From a virus, in IMG/VR virus record IMGVR_UViG_3300030085_002431, positions 163,857 to 227,856 of that record: a DNA stretch of 64,000 nt; one strand, 5' to 3'. A program made the translations under genes and the position numbers. The stretch's first letter is position 1. Each line of letters starts with the position of its first letter. Below are positions 6,253 to 15,140 of the stretch, one piece after another. The notes under the pieces were generated by a model. It saw only the letters and a list, made by a program, of their open reading frames with translations. It was not told the DNA's origin and made no database searches.

Positions 6253-6924
6253 TTGGAATTTAACCACATCGATTTAAAATTACCTCGTCTGGAACGAGAA
6301 ACCATTGACGGAGTTCGGTTCTACAAAGTACCTGATGGAGATGAGTTAGTTAAACTTGTCTCTATCACTTCAGTCACTAGTCATAAGAACAAAGAGTTCT
6401 TCGCACAGTGGAGAAAAAAGGTCGGAGTAGAGAAAGCAGATAAGATTACAAAGCAGGCAACGAGTCGTGGAACTGACATGCATACGTTGACTGAGAACTA
6501 TCTGCTGAATATTCCAGAACTACCCAAAGTTCAACCACTATCTGAATTTTTATTCAAGATTGCCAAACCAGAGCTAGATAATATAAATAATATCCATGCT
6601 TTAGAAGGTTCTCTGTTTAGTCGGTATCTAGGGATTGCAGGAACTGTTGATTGTATTGCTGAGTACAACGGTGAATTAGCAATCATTGACTTCAAAACTT
6701 CCAAAAAACCTAAACCAGAAGAGTGGATTGAACACTACTTCGTGCAGTGTTGTGCATATGCATGTATGCTTCATGAAATGACTGGTATTTCAGTCAAAAA
6801 GTTCGTAATTTTAATGGCATGTGAAAATGGAGAATGCGTCGTCTATGAAAAGTATGACAAAGAAAAATACATCAGATTGCTCGTCCAATATATTAGAGAA
6901 TTTGTTAACAGTAGAACTTCTTAA
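6253..6924 (+). CDS. RecB-family (PD-(D/E)XK) exonuclease
   Basis: A 223-residue nuclease. The catalytic motifs are GTVDCIAEYNGELAIIDFKT (D133, D146, K148) and QCCAYA (Q165-x3-Y169), as in RecB/MGME1-type exonucleases. The frame is open back to 6172 inside phoH, but the TTG at 6253, one base after the phoH stop, gives the expected N-terminus. It is likely involved in recombination or host DNA breakdown. The next gene follows within two bases. Confidence 0.85.
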   Translation: MEFNHIDLKLPRLERETIDGVRFYKVPDGDELVKLVSITSVTSHKNKEFFAQWRKKVGVEKADKITKQATSRGTDMHTLTENYLLNIPELPKVQPLSEFLFKIAKPELDNINNIHALEGSLFSRYLGIAGTVDCIAEYNGELAIIDFKTSKKPKPEEWIEHYFVQCCAYACMLHEMTGISVKKFVILMACENGECVVYEKYDKEKYIRLLVQYIREFVNSRTS

Positions 6925-6925
6925 T

Positions 6926-7180
6926 ATGCAAAACAACATAAAGGATGCTATTAAAGATAAGTTTCTATGTCCTCAACGGTTTGCACAGGACATCGAATAT
7001 ATTGTGAAGACATCTAAAATCACTTACATTGATGCTATCATCACGTATTGTGAAGAAAAGAATATTGAGATTGAAACTGTACCTAAGTTAATTTCCAAAC
7101 CACTAAAAGAAAAACTTAAGTGCGAAGCAATTCAACTCAACTTCCTGAAGAAAACTAGTAGAGCAACTTTGAAATTTTGA
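6926..7180 (+). CDS. gp33: Late transcription accessory protein gp33
   Basis: An 84-residue protein. The N-terminal helical part (KFLCPQRFAQDIEYIVKTSK, then TYIDAIITYCEEKNIE) and the following KPLKEKLKCEAIQLNFLKK align with the T4 gp33 pattern PSGIIEKIQSEAIDENLL. In T4, gp33 links RNA polymerase to the sliding clamp and activates late promoters. Its place directly before gp59 and gp32 matches T4 order. The ATG at 6926 follows the upstream stop; the frame is open earlier but only as a shadow. Confidence 0.82.
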   Translation: MQNNIKDAIKDKFLCPQRFAQDIEYIVKTSKITYIDAIITYCEEKNIEIETVPKLISKPLKEKLKCEAIQLNFLKKTSRATLKF

Positions 7181-7773
7181 AAGTGACACCTTTTGATTGC
7201 TACAAAACTTATCTTGCTATAAAGAATCACTTTACCAAACCCAACTACGATTACTTCAAGTATTGTGGTAGGTCTAGAGCATCTGTTCAGTCCTTTCATA
7301 AACGGAAGGACCGATACTTTTTTGAGAAGATGTCTCGTCAAAAGAGTGATGATGAAATCAAGGCATATTTTGTTGCCAACTTTATACAATGCACCGACCC
7401 CAGTAAACTATGGATTGGGGAAATAATTGCCAGTGGTGAAGAAAATTATACTAATTGGCAAAAACGAATTCAAAGCCTCACTTACATGTTTAAGACAGAG
7501 AGTGAGGTTTTTTTGTCTGGTAATTTTGACTCTATGTTTGAGTGTAAAAAGAATCAACACCCAGACATACTCAAAAAGCATTTGCAGAATGCAATTACTA
7601 TAGAGACAATGGTTATCCTAGATATTATTCTTGGATATACAAAGAGGTTTGATAAAAAAATGGAGTCAGACCCTGTGTGGGAAACCGTAAGTACAAAGAT
7701 AAAAAAGTACAAACCTTTCCTAAATATTAATGAGAACAAATGTAAGCAAATCTTAAAAGAAATCGTGTTATGA
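7177..7773 (+). CDS. gp59: DNA helicase loader gp59
   Basis: A 198-residue protein matching T4 gp59 in length and in blocks: FDCYKTYLAIKNHF, then HKRKDRYFFEKMSRQKSDD, KLWIGEIIAS, LQNAITIETMVILDIILG and a C-terminal KIKKYKPFLNINENKCK. gp59 loads the replicative helicase on gp32-coated DNA at forks. The start is TTG 7177 (overlapping the gp33 stop) or GTG 7183. The neighbours gp33 and gp32 are those of T4. Confidence 0.9.
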   Translation: MKVTPFDCYKTYLAIKNHFTKPNYDYFKYCGRSRASVQSFHKRKDRYFFEKMSRQKSDDEIKAYFVANFIQCTDPSKLWIGEIIASGEENYTNWQKRIQSLTYMFKTESEVFLSGNFDSMFECKKNQHPDILKKHLQNAITIETMVILDIILGYTKRFDKKMESDPVWETVSTKIKKYKPFLNINENKCKQILKEIVL

Positions 7774-8105
7774 GTGGAGAATTTTTCGATTCCGAAGTGG
7801 TAAGAGAATCCGTAGCGGAACTCGACAAACTTCAAAAAGAACTCTTTGAGTCTGTTATGACACTTCCTTTTGCTGAGGAAGATGCAAAACGTGAACAACT
7901 AGATTTGATGAGAGAGTTTCTAGAGAAACAAAAAGTCTTCATCTTCAGGTTGTCTTTATCAGATGACCCAGAAGCAGTTGAAATGAAAGAACGAATTCTT
8001 GAATCTGCTCAATTATTTGGTCTCAAGGAGGGTCAAGGTATTAATGAGTTCTTTGATCTCATGCAGTCTCAAATAGACTATCTTGAGAGCACCCTTGACG
8101 ACTGA
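7770..8105 (+). CDS. DUF1825 family protein
   Basis: A 111-residue, helical, acidic protein beginning MSGEFFDSEVVRESVAELDK, with KQKVFIFRLSLSDDPEA in the middle. This matches the DUF1825 pattern I recall from cyanobacteria and cyanomyoviruses, where an FFDSEIV start and a central FMxRxxLS segment are typical. Function is unknown. It overlaps the gp59 stop by four bases, and the gp32 promoter begins inside its last codons. Confidence 0.82.
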   Translation: MSGEFFDSEVVRESVAELDKLQKELFESVMTLPFAEEDAKREQLDLMREFLEKQKVFIFRLSLSDDPEAVEMKERILESAQLFGLKEGQGINEFFDLMQSQIDYLESTLDD

Positions 8106-8124
8106 CCCCCAAACCTGCTATACT
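8095..8124 (+). promoter_or_regulatory. Promoter of gp32 (extended -10, TAGGT start motif)
   Basis: TTGACG (8095-8100), an 18-base spacer and TATACT (8119-8124) preceded by TGC. The bases after the -10 (TAGTAGGTCAATAC) match a motif found at several other promoters here. Confidence 0.75.
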
Positions 8125-8176
8125 TAGTAGGTCAATACGACACACACATCTAATACAATCAATACGGAGAATACGA

Positions 8177-9133
8177 ATGGGTTTTGCTGACCTCAAAAAA
8201 CAATCCCGCATGGGTAGCCTCACCGAGAAACTGGTGAAGCAAGTAGAAAAAATGAATTCTAACGGTTCTAACAAAGATGATGACCGTTTCTGGAAACCTG
8301 TCATGGATAAGAGCGGAGTTGGTTCCGCAGTGATTCGTTTCCTGCCCGCACCAGAAGGTAGTGAACTGCCTTGGGTACAAGTCTGGTCTCATGCTTTCCA
8401 AGGACCTGGTGGTTGGTTGATTGACAACTGCCTCACCACTGTCGGTGGAACCTGTCCTGTTTGCGAAAAGAACCGTGTTCTTTGGAACTCTGGTAGTGAT
8501 GCAGATAAGGAAGAAGCACGTAAGCAAAAGCGTAAACTGTCTTACTACGCAAACATCTATGTTGTAAAAGACCCTGCCAATCCTCAGAACGAAGGTAAAG
8601 TCTTCCTCTATAAGTTTGGTAAGAAAATCTTTGATAAGATTATGGGTGCTATGCAACCTGAGTTTGATGATGATGAACCCATCAACCCCTTCGACTTCTG
8701 GGAGGGTGCTAACTTCAAACTGAAACTGAAGAAGGTTGCAGGTTACTGGAACTATGATTCTTCGGAGTTCGCACGTCCATCTGCACTGCTTGATGGTGAT
8801 GATGATGAACTGGAAAGTCTCTACAACGACCTGCATGACTTGCAAGCATTCGTTGCTCCCTCTGAGTTCAAGTCATATGAAGACCTGAAGAAGCGTCTTG
8901 ACTTCACTCTCGGTCTTCGTGGTACACCTAAGATGCAAGACCAGGAGACCGTTGAAGAAGAAGCACAGTGGGAACGGGAACGTCGTGGTGACTTCTCTGA
9001 GAGCACTGCTGCTGCCCCCTCAATGCCCTCTGCTGACTTCAACTCCCCAGACATCACCCCAAGTCCTTCGTCCTCCAGTGACGAGGATGAGGATGACGCA
9101 CTGAGTTACTTCCAGAAGCTTGCTGAGTCCTGA
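8177..9133 (+). CDS. gp32: Single-stranded DNA-binding protein gp32
   Basis: A 318-residue homologue of T4 gp32, which coats single-stranded DNA at forks. The N-terminal KKQSRMGSLTEKL resembles the cooperative-binding motif. The zinc site is visible as HAF followed by DNCLTTVGGTCPVC (one His, three Cys). The core includes RFWKPVMDKSGVGSAVIRFLP and KVFLYKFGKKIFDKI, and the tail is Ser/Pro- and Asp/Glu-rich, as in T4 where it contacts other replication proteins. It has its own promoter and strong terminator. Confidence 0.96.
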   Translation: MGFADLKKQSRMGSLTEKLVKQVEKMNSNGSNKDDDRFWKPVMDKSGVGSAVIRFLPAPEGSELPWVQVWSHAFQGPGGWLIDNCLTTVGGTCPVCEKNRVLWNSGSDADKEEARKQKRKLSYYANIYVVKDPANPQNEGKVFLYKFGKKIFDKIMGAMQPEFDDDEPINPFDFWEGANFKLKLKKVAGYWNYDSSEFARPSALLDGDDDELESLYNDLHDLQAFVAPSEFKSYEDLKKRLDFTLGLRGTPKMQDQETVEEEAQWERERRGDFSESTAAAPSMPSADFNSPDITPSPSSSSDEDEDDALSYFQKLAES

Positions 9134-9177
9134 TTCTAAAATCGACCTTTAATTACAAAAAAGGTCCAAAAAATTTG

Positions 9178-9216
9178 CCCCCAAATTTTTGCTCTGTCAG
9201 GATTTGGGGGTTTTTT
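9178..9216 (+). terminator. gp32 terminator
   Basis: CCCCCAAAT (9178-9186) pairs with ATTTGGGGG (9202-9210), followed by six T. It separates gp32 from the converging minus-strand baseplate operon. Confidence 0.88.
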
Positions 9217-9217
9217 G

Positions 9218-9514
9218 CTACTTACTTGTTCTTGGGTTGTATGCTCGTTTCGTATTAGAATCTAAGAATTGTGAAGACCTACTATATTTCATCATATCTC
9301 TGATATCAGTCTCAACAAGACTTATAAACTCTGGATTTAAAATCTGAATACTTCTCTTTTTTTCATTTTCTTTCACTTCGTAATCATAATTTGACACAGG
9401 AGTATTCACATTCTTAATTGTTTGGACAGTATTATTGGTATCTAAGAATTCTAGAATCTGAGCATCAGACTCAATAAAAACTTTCATACCTGGACGTGGA
9501 AAACTAGAAGTCAT
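9218..9514 (-). CDS. Hypothetical protein after gp53 (probable virion/baseplate)
   Basis: A 98-residue protein: MTSSFPRPGMKVFIESDAQI, then NTPVSNYDYEVKENEKKRS and ILNPEFISLVETDIRDMMKY. It is last in the minus-strand structural operon, and its start overlaps the gp53 stop, so a virion role is likely. No family recognised. Confidence 0.65.
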   Translation of the reverse strand: MTSSFPRPGMKVFIESDAQILEFLDTNNTVQTIKNVNTPVSNYDYEVKENEKKRSIQILNPEFISLVETDIRDMMKYSRSSQFLDSNTKRAYNPRTSK

Positions 9515-10362
9515 GCTGGAAGCTCGTTAGTAAAGTTAAAAGTTGGTTGAACTACACCTTTTTCGTCTAATGTACCTGTAATTTCAAAAAGTCTTTCTGG
9601 TACTTTTACTTTATTATCTAATATTACGTCTTCAACCGTAATTGAAAACTCACTACCATCTCTTAAACCTACTGCAAGAGTTCCACCCCATCCAGAAGGC
9701 CAGTTTGATAAACTATTTAACACATTAATATCAGTATGACCTTCACCATCAGGACTTAGCACTTTTAATTTTGATACATTCGTTTGAATATCAGTGATAT
9801 TATAAAATGCTCTTAAATCTCTACCAATTATTTCAATTCTTTGATTCATATTAATAGAAATAATCGTATTTCCCTTTGAACTTGGAAATTCGTTTAATCT
9901 ATAACTGTTTGTAGTCGTGTTTGTTTCAATAACTTGTGATTTTGGAGGGTCAATTTGAACTCCCTCTTTAATAATTAGTCTGTCATGCTCATCTCTGTAT
10001 TCTTTAGTTTCATAATGATGAATTTCACTGAGTTTTTCTTCAGAACCATACTTATCTAGCATGTATCTGTAAAGGGATTCATTATCTAATGGCCATTCAT
10101 TATTAACATCAGTGATGTTATTGACCAAGAGGATAATCCACTCATTTTCTGGTGTTCCATAAAATTTATTGGAGATTTGATCTGGTCTCTCATTATCTCT
10201 TATCTCATATTGAGTAAATGCCGTAACTGAGTTGTTAATGTCATCTCTTAAAACGGGTCTTCTAAAAATATTTTTTGCCAGACTAAACTCATCAATGTTT
10301 CTTTTATTTTTAAAAGAAGCACTATACTGTAAGTTTGGTAACTCTCTAAAATAAAATCCCAT
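9511..10362 (-). CDS. gp53: Baseplate wedge protein gp53
   Basis: A 283-residue protein. The diagnostic block is ERPDQISNKFYGTPENEWII followed by LLVNNITDV, the LysM-like segment of T4 gp53 (PEELANAIYGNPQLYWVLL in T4). The N-terminus FYFRELPNLQYSASFKNK is also typical. gp53 joins wedges around the hub in the baseplate. It is longer than the T4 protein (196 residues), with an extra C-terminal beta-rich part. It lies downstream of gp48 on the minus strand. Confidence 0.87.
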   Translation of the reverse strand: MGFYFRELPNLQYSASFKNKRNIDEFSLAKNIFRRPVLRDDINNSVTAFTQYEIRDNERPDQISNKFYGTPENEWIILLVNNITDVNNEWPLDNESLYRYMLDKYGSEEKLSEIHHYETKEYRDEHDRLIIKEGVQIDPPKSQVIETNTTTNSYRLNEFPSSKGNTIISINMNQRIEIIGRDLRAFYNITDIQTNVSKLKVLSPDGEGHTDINVLNSLSNWPSGWGGTLAVGLRDGSEFSITVEDVILDNKVKVPERLFEITGTLDEKGVVQPTFNFTNELPA

Positions 10363-10364
10363 TT

Positions 10365-11969
10365 TTAGTACCCGATTTCGTCATCCATAACTTGTACTCC
10401 TGTAGTATCCGTGTTGGCAATTGACTTTCTACTATAATCACTATGATATACAGGTTCAAGTTCTTGAAAACTTAATGTCATTGTCATATGTGCTGGTTGT
10501 CCATCTTCAAATGATTGGTACATTCCACCAGAACTATAGTCCATTGCCATATTCGTCAATGCACACATCTTAAATCTATTTAACCCCTCGATGTGTTCTC
10601 CAGTAGGTCCATGAATATATTCTAATTGAAATACATTAGGAGTACCAAGGAATAGTGAAGATGACCCAGATGATGCAGCTATCTGTGAATCATCAGCAGA
10701 TACTCCCTGCGAAGCAATTCTTGCTGCCATACCTTGTTTAAAGAATCTTATGATTCTTCTGCATGATAATGCTTCCTCTTTACTTCTTGGTGACAACTTA
10801 AATCCAAAGTTAAATTGTCTAAGCACGACATTGTTGAAGAGTAATTCCAAATTTTGGTTTGGAATCATTCCATGTCCTCTAGACAAAATTGTTTCTGGTG
10901 AAATATCAAATCCTGCTTTTTGTGAAGCCATCGATGCAATTTGTGCCTGAATTTGTGCTTGTAGAGCATTCTTTTGTGCCTGAGTACCATTACTGTTTGA
11001 TGCTGCATCATTTAAAATTGAAATCATAGTTGCAAGAGGCATTGCATTTGCACCAGTAAATGCTTCCACAGCACCACTTACAGCCAATGCACCACCAGTA
11101 AAGGCTACATCTTTCATCATTGCTGCCATAACGGCAGCAGACATATTGTTCATTTTTTCTGGACCCCAACTTGCCGAATTGGTATCTGAGATTCCTTCTG
11201 GTATAGGAAGTATGACTGGTTTTCCTACTTGTTCCTTTTTGGCAGTTGTTCTTTGTAGACCTTCTGTAAGAATTTTTCCAGGGGAAGGCATCTGAGTGTT
11301 TCCATTTGCATCTTTTGGAAAAATTGCATCTCTATATGGTGCCTTATAATTATATTGTGTGATTTTTAAATGGTCTTGCAGAGTTTCTAGTATTGTTGAT
11401 GGATAATAGAGTAATCTGCTTGCTCGTGCAGATTCACCAAATAAATCTTGCTCATTAGCACTAGGGAACTGTGCTGCTGATGCTTCTCCCAAGTTTGCTA
11501 ATGGACCAGTTAAAACTACAGTTGGTGTTTGGTTTGGATTATATACCCCACCATTGGCTGGTGATGGTTGTCCCCTAGTATTAACACTAGGGTGAACAGT
11601 ATAACCACCAGCATTGCCACCAGCACCTTTATGTGCATTGCTTACTTGAGTTTTAACTTTATCTGTTAACTGTGTTGCACCAACAGTTTCTTTCTTTGTG
11701 GCTTGGTCAAATAACATTACATCCTGAGTTGCAATCTTATACCAAGTTCCATTTTTATAAAGGACATCATTCTGCCAAACAACATAGGGTTGTCCAATCA
11801 GATTATATCCAACTTCATAATGCTGTACTACATAATCACCAGTGTCGGGGTCATATCTTGTACCATATTTCCTTTTCCTTGTTCCTAATCCAGGTACATT
11901 AATATCTTGCTCATATATTGGATCAGAAGTACCGTCTGGTCTTACTTTAGTTATATCTTGTAGTGCCAT
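10365..11969 (-). CDS. gp48: Baseplate tail-tube cap gp48
   Basis: A 534-residue protein. The C-terminal half carries ILSRGHGMIPNQNLELLFNN, RQFNFGFKLSPRSKEEALSC and GLNRFKMCALTNMAMDYSSG, a tail-tube-like fold as in gp48/gp54, ending in the TMTLSFQELEPVYHSDY strand. gp48 binds the hub and, with gp54, starts the tail tube. The N-terminal half is an extended, low-complexity region not expected from the shorter T4 protein. Its ATG overlaps the neighbour's stop. Confidence 0.85.
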   Translation of the reverse strand: MALQDITKVRPDGTSDPIYEQDINVPGLGTRKRKYGTRYDPDTGDYVVQHYEVGYNLIGQPYVVWQNDVLYKNGTWYKIATQDVMLFDQATKKETVGATQLTDKVKTQVSNAHKGAGGNAGGYTVHPSVNTRGQPSPANGGVYNPNQTPTVVLTGPLANLGEASAAQFPSANEQDLFGESARASRLLYYPSTILETLQDHLKITQYNYKAPYRDAIFPKDANGNTQMPSPGKILTEGLQRTTAKKEQVGKPVILPIPEGISDTNSASWGPEKMNNMSAAVMAAMMKDVAFTGGALAVSGAVEAFTGANAMPLATMISILNDAASNSNGTQAQKNALQAQIQAQIASMASQKAGFDISPETILSRGHGMIPNQNLELLFNNVVLRQFNFGFKLSPRSKEEALSCRRIIRFFKQGMAARIASQGVSADDSQIAASSGSSSLFLGTPNVFQLEYIHGPTGEHIEGLNRFKMCALTNMAMDYSSGGMYQSFEDGQPAHMTMTLSFQELEPVYHSDYSRKSIANTDTTGVQVMDDEIGY

Positions 11970-12481
11970 TATGGTGAATCCCAGACTCTGTATTTCGGAA
12001 CTTTTTTACCAAGTTTATTAACAAACTGTTCAGTTGGTAATAATGAAACGTCAACCCAGTCACCTTGTGGGACTTTAAATAATTCAGTCATAACACCACT
12101 AAAGAGATACTTATGTATCGTTTTCTTTGGTGGGTTTGAGATACCTGTTTTATTTATGAGGGATCTCACAAATCCTCCTCGATACTGAGGATTTAGGTAA
12201 TGAACATTAAGTCCCGTGAAATGTCCTGTTCTGGGACTTACATCAATAATGAAGGATAGTGGATGTCTATCCCAAAATGGGTACTTATCTGGATATTTAG
12301 CAGAATAGAGAAAAAATACTAGGTCACCAGGAACAATGAATCTCGTATCAAATTCATGAATATTTTTGCTCTGTAGTGGTGCTAATTCATTCATTAAGGC
12401 ATCGGTATACCAATTACCACTTCTGAATTTTTTACCTGCTTTTGCCAGTACTGCTTCTGCTACACCAAATGATTCAGCCAT
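11969..12481 (-). CDS. Probable virion protein, unknown function
   Basis: A 170-residue protein with a compact motif series: FIVPGDLVFFLYSAKYPDKY, PFWDRHPLSFIID and HFTGLNVHYLNPQYR. Proteins with this PGxLxxFxYxxKxP...PFWDxxPL pattern occur among T4-like structural genes; I cannot name the T4 equivalent. Position between gp48 and gp4, in an operon of morphogenesis genes, supports a structural or assembly role. Confidence 0.65.
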   Translation of the reverse strand: MAESFGVAEAVLAKAGKKFRSGNWYTDALMNELAPLQSKNIHEFDTRFIVPGDLVFFLYSAKYPDKYPFWDRHPLSFIIDVSPRTGHFTGLNVHYLNPQYRGGFVRSLINKTGISNPPKKTIHKYLFSGVMTELFKVPQGDWVDVSLLPTEQFVNKLGKKVPKYRVWDSP

Positions 12482-12710
12482 CCTTATCTTTCTTATCAGA
12501 CTCTGTATAGTTAAAGCTGTAGTCTAATACTGCTCTATATAGGTTATCTCTTAAAACTTTTAAATGTTCTTGTTCTTCTGCTGGTCTTGCGGGTGAACCA
12601 GGCCATGTTCTAATGGTTTCTGATACACAATGGTATAAAAGACGAACATCTTCATATGGCACTTCTATTGTATAGAAAACCATGTCGTCTTCATTGTGGT
12701 CATTAGTCAT
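12474..12710 (-). CDS. Small acidic protein, paralogue of 53867-54082
   Basis: A 78-residue protein containing YEDVRLLYHCVSETIRTW and LRDNLYRAVLDYSFNY. The plus-strand product at 53867-54082 has the same framework (DVRAIFQSISGTLDTF, then LEDFLRRVILEYNFK), so the two look like paralogues. It overlaps both neighbours by a few bases. Function unknown. Confidence 0.65.
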   Translation of the reverse strand: MTNDHNEDDMVFYTIEVPYEDVRLLYHCVSETIRTWPGSPARPAEEQEHLKVLRDNLYRAVLDYSFNYTESDKKDKDG

Positions 12711-13174
12711 TTTAGAGTAATCCCCAATTCTTTTTCCGTTAAAATCCTAAATTCATACTTTCGATCTGCACACCACTCTTTTGCTGCTTTCCATTTTGCT
12801 TGGTTAATAGCCCAAGTCTTGACACTGTAAACCCAAGATTTGGTCCTTCTTTTAGGATTTGGGTCTGGTTCTTTCAGGTCCTTTAATGGTTTGATTTCAA
12901 CCACCATAACTCGGTTTTTTCCGTTTTTATCTTTGTATTTTACAAAGAAGTCTGGAAAGTAACGGTGTACTCTATTGTCGATTGGAGAACGGTACGGTAT
13001 AAAGAACTCTTCAGATTGCCATTGATTCACACTTTCTGTAAGGTCACAATATCGCATAAATTTAAGTTCATAAGATGACCGATAAACGATATTGGTTGGG
13101 TCACCTTTGTATTTCTCTGGTTTTTGCGGTCGGAATTTTCCTTGCTTATAACCAGAGTCATCTTTATGTGGCAT
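12707..13174 (-). CDS. gp4: Head completion protein gp4
   Basis: A 155-residue protein matching T4 gp4: KGDPTNIVYRSSYELKFMRY, QSEEFFIPYRSPID, HRYFPDFFVKYKD, VMVVEIKPLK and KYEFRILTEKELGI. It is a nuclease-fold protein (E...D...ExK, as in TnsA/VSR-like folds) needed to finish DNA-filled heads before tail joining. The frame is open to 13222, but ATG 13174 (MPHKDDSGYKQG) gives the expected N-terminus and leaves room for the promoter. Confidence 0.9.
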   Translation of the reverse strand: MPHKDDSGYKQGKFRPQKPEKYKGDPTNIVYRSSYELKFMRYCDLTESVNQWQSEEFFIPYRSPIDNRVHRYFPDFFVKYKDKNGKNRVMVVEIKPLKDLKEPDPNPKRRTKSWVYSVKTWAINQAKWKAAKEWCADRKYEFRILTEKELGITLK

Positions 13175-13202
13175 ACATAGTATAGGACAATAATCTCCAA
13201 AA

Positions 13203-13210
13203 TATTTATA
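13203..13210 (-). promoter_or_regulatory. Late promoter box TATAAATA for the gp4-gp53 operon
   Basis: The plus strand reads TATTTATA, so the minus strand carries an exact TATAAATA, 29 bases before the gp4 ATG. It sits in the 37-base gap between the divergent gp4 and gp54 genes. Confidence 0.7.
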
Positions 13211-13211
13211 A

Positions 13212-14189
13212 ATGGCCGACAACCCTCAAGTCCGATTAGAAAATCTGCCACAAGCACAAAGAAATTCGAGAGGATTCCCCAGTATTGGACCACTGTATAT
13301 GAATACAACCACTCCTAGGGGTGGAGAACCATATACAGATGCCAATCTTGCAGGGGCAAGAGATGTTTTTGGTGCATTATCGCAGTCATCACAATTTAAA
13401 ATCTCATTACATTTATCAGCAAATGGTTCTGCTGGTGATGAAAACTTGAATGCTTGGTTACAGGCATCTGGATTAACAGTTGATCCAGTTCAGAATGAGT
13501 ATTATAATTTTTACTGTGCAGAAGCAAGTTTACCTGGTTCTGCAATGCAAACAGTAGATATTAAAGGAAACTTTCAGGGCATGACTGAAAGACTTATAAC
13601 AGAGAGGACGTTTCTTCCAGTTAGTTTTACATTTTATGTTGATAATGATTATAGATTAATAAGATTATTTGAAGAGTGGATGAACTATATAAATCCACTT
13701 CATGGAAGTGGTGGTGCAGGAACTGGTGGTGCATATTCTCCAACTACGATTGGTCATGGAAATGCTAAATTTAGTAATGATATTTCTAGACTAAGATATC
13801 CAGATTCATATAGAAGAATTATTTCTATCACAAAGTTTGAACGTGACTTCAGAGAACAACCACAGAGGTCTGGAGGGAAATTAGGAGATCAGTCATCAAT
13901 AACATATCGTTTAATTGATGCATTCCCAACACAAATAAGTGGAGTTCCTTTATCTTATGAAGGAAGCACTATTTCCAAAGTTACTGTGCAGTTTGATTAC
14001 ACTCGTTACGTTTACGAGTTAAATCCAGATAAACGAACTTTCCCTGCTGGCACAAGACCATCACCAAAAGTAGAGAAACCACCAGTAAACTTACCAAGAA
14101 ATGCATCTCCTGTAGAAGAATATGGTAATACCAATGGACCAGGGACTAGATTTGTACCAAGAGACAGTGCTACAGGAGCTCCTATTTAA
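13212..14189 (+). CDS. gp54: Baseplate tail-tube initiator gp54
   Basis: A 325-residue tail-tube-fold protein: SQFKISLHLSANGSAGDENL, YYNFYCAEASLPGSAMQTVD, ITERTFLPVSFTFYVDNDYR and a C-terminal TVQFDYTRYVYELNPDK. These blocks fit gp54, which completes the baseplate and nucleates tail-tube polymerisation with gp48. It is divergent from gp4; ATG 13212 leaves almost no leader, so a slightly later start cannot be excluded. It is followed by a late box and gp26. Confidence 0.85.
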   Translation: MADNPQVRLENLPQAQRNSRGFPSIGPLYMNTTTPRGGEPYTDANLAGARDVFGALSQSSQFKISLHLSANGSAGDENLNAWLQASGLTVDPVQNEYYNFYCAEASLPGSAMQTVDIKGNFQGMTERLITERTFLPVSFTFYVDNDYRLIRLFEEWMNYINPLHGSGGAGTGGAYSPTTIGHGNAKFSNDISRLRYPDSYRRIISITKFERDFREQPQRSGGKLGDQSSITYRLIDAFPTQISGVPLSYEGSTISKVTVQFDYTRYVYELNPDKRTFPAGTRPSPKVEKPPVNLPRNASPVEEYGNTNGPGTRFVPRDSATGAPI

Positions 14190-14192
14190 CTG

Positions 14193-14199
14193 CTAAATA
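14193..14199 (+). promoter_or_regulatory. Late promoter box CTAAATA before gp26
   Basis: CTAAATA lies just after the gp54 stop and 22 bases before the gp26 ATG. Confidence 0.6.
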
Positions 14200-14220
14200 A
14201 AATTACTGAGTTGAAATACT

Positions 14221-14949
14221 ATGCCATTACCTAAGATTAGTACCCCTACTTATGAATTGGAATTACCCTCAAGTGGTAAAAAGGTCAAATACAGACCATT
14301 TCTGGTCAAGGAAGAAAAAGTTCTAATCATTGCACTAGAAAGTCAAGACACAAAACAAATTACTAACGCAATTAAGCAGGTATTGAAGGATTGTGTTTCA
14401 ACAAGGGGAATTAAAATTGAAGAATTGCCAACTTTTGATATTGAATACCTCTTCTTAAATGTAAGAGGTAAGTCAGTAGGTGAAGCAATTGAATTGGTTG
14501 TAACTTGTTACGATGATGGTGAAGGAACACAAGTTCCTGTTACTGTTTATACCGATGAGGTTCAAGTTCAAAAGAATCCAGAGCATAATCAAGATATTAA
14601 ACTTGATGATTCTCTTGTTCTTAGAATGAAGTATCCATCACTTGAACAGTTTGTTAAAAATAACTTTGATTTCTCAGAAGAGAGTGAAGATAATATCGAA
14701 AAGTCTTTTGATATTATTTCATCATGTATTGAAATGGTTTATAATAATGAAGATTCTTGGGCAGCAGCAGACTGCACTAAGAAAGAACTGAAAGATTTTG
14801 TTGAGCAACTAAGTTCTAAGCAATTCAAAGAAATTGAAAAGTTTTTTGAAACCATGCCAAAACTTTCTCATACAATTAATGTGAAAAATCCCAAAACTGG
14901 TGTTAATAATGAAGTGACGTTGGAGGGACTGACGAGTTTTTTCGGTTGA
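14221..14949 (+). CDS. gp26: Baseplate hub protein gp26 (T4_baseplate family)
   Basis: A 242-residue protein beginning MPLPKISTPTYELELPSSGK followed by KVKYRPFLVKEEKVLI, the signature of the T4 gp26 family, with FDIEYLFLNVRGKSVGE further on. It takes part in hub assembly. It is followed immediately by gp51, as in other cyanomyoviruses. The stop overlaps a possible TTG of the next frame, but gp51 most likely starts at 14952. Confidence 0.88.
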   Translation: MPLPKISTPTYELELPSSGKKVKYRPFLVKEEKVLIIALESQDTKQITNAIKQVLKDCVSTRGIKIEELPTFDIEYLFLNVRGKSVGEAIELVVTCYDDGEGTQVPVTVYTDEVQVQKNPEHNQDIKLDDSLVLRMKYPSLEQFVKNNFDFSEESEDNIEKSFDIISSCIEMVYNNEDSWAAADCTKKELKDFVEQLSSKQFKEIEKFFETMPKLSHTINVKNPKTGVNNEVTLEGLTSFFG

Positions 14950-14951
14950 TA

Positions 14952-15140
14952 ATGTCTCATATGGATCTTGAGGCATATTTTAGAATTAATTTTGCAATGA
15001 TGCAGTTCCACAAATATTCTTTGACTGAAATCGAAAATATGATTCCATGGGAAAGAGATATTTACGTTGGAATGTTACAGCAACACATAGAAGATGAGAA
15101 CTTGAAGGAAAAGCAGAGACAAGCAGCAGCAAATGCCTAG
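14952..15140 (+). CDS. gp51: Baseplate hub assembly protein gp51
   Basis: A 62-residue protein (MSHMDLEAYFRINFAMMQFH..., then MIPWERDIYVGMLQQHIEDEN). The short helical layout with a PWERDIYxxML block after gp26 is what cyanophages annotate as gp51, a catalyst of hub assembly. It overlaps the following giant gene by eight bases. Confidence 0.75.
   Translation: MSHMDLEAYFRINFAMMQFHKYSLTEIENMIPWERDIYVGMLQQHIEDENLKEKQRQAAANA

Noticed and set aside
8159-8845. 228-codon minus-strand ORF opposite gp32
   Set aside because: gp32 is certain on the plus strand and the minus product shows only low-quality Cys/Thr-rich sequence.
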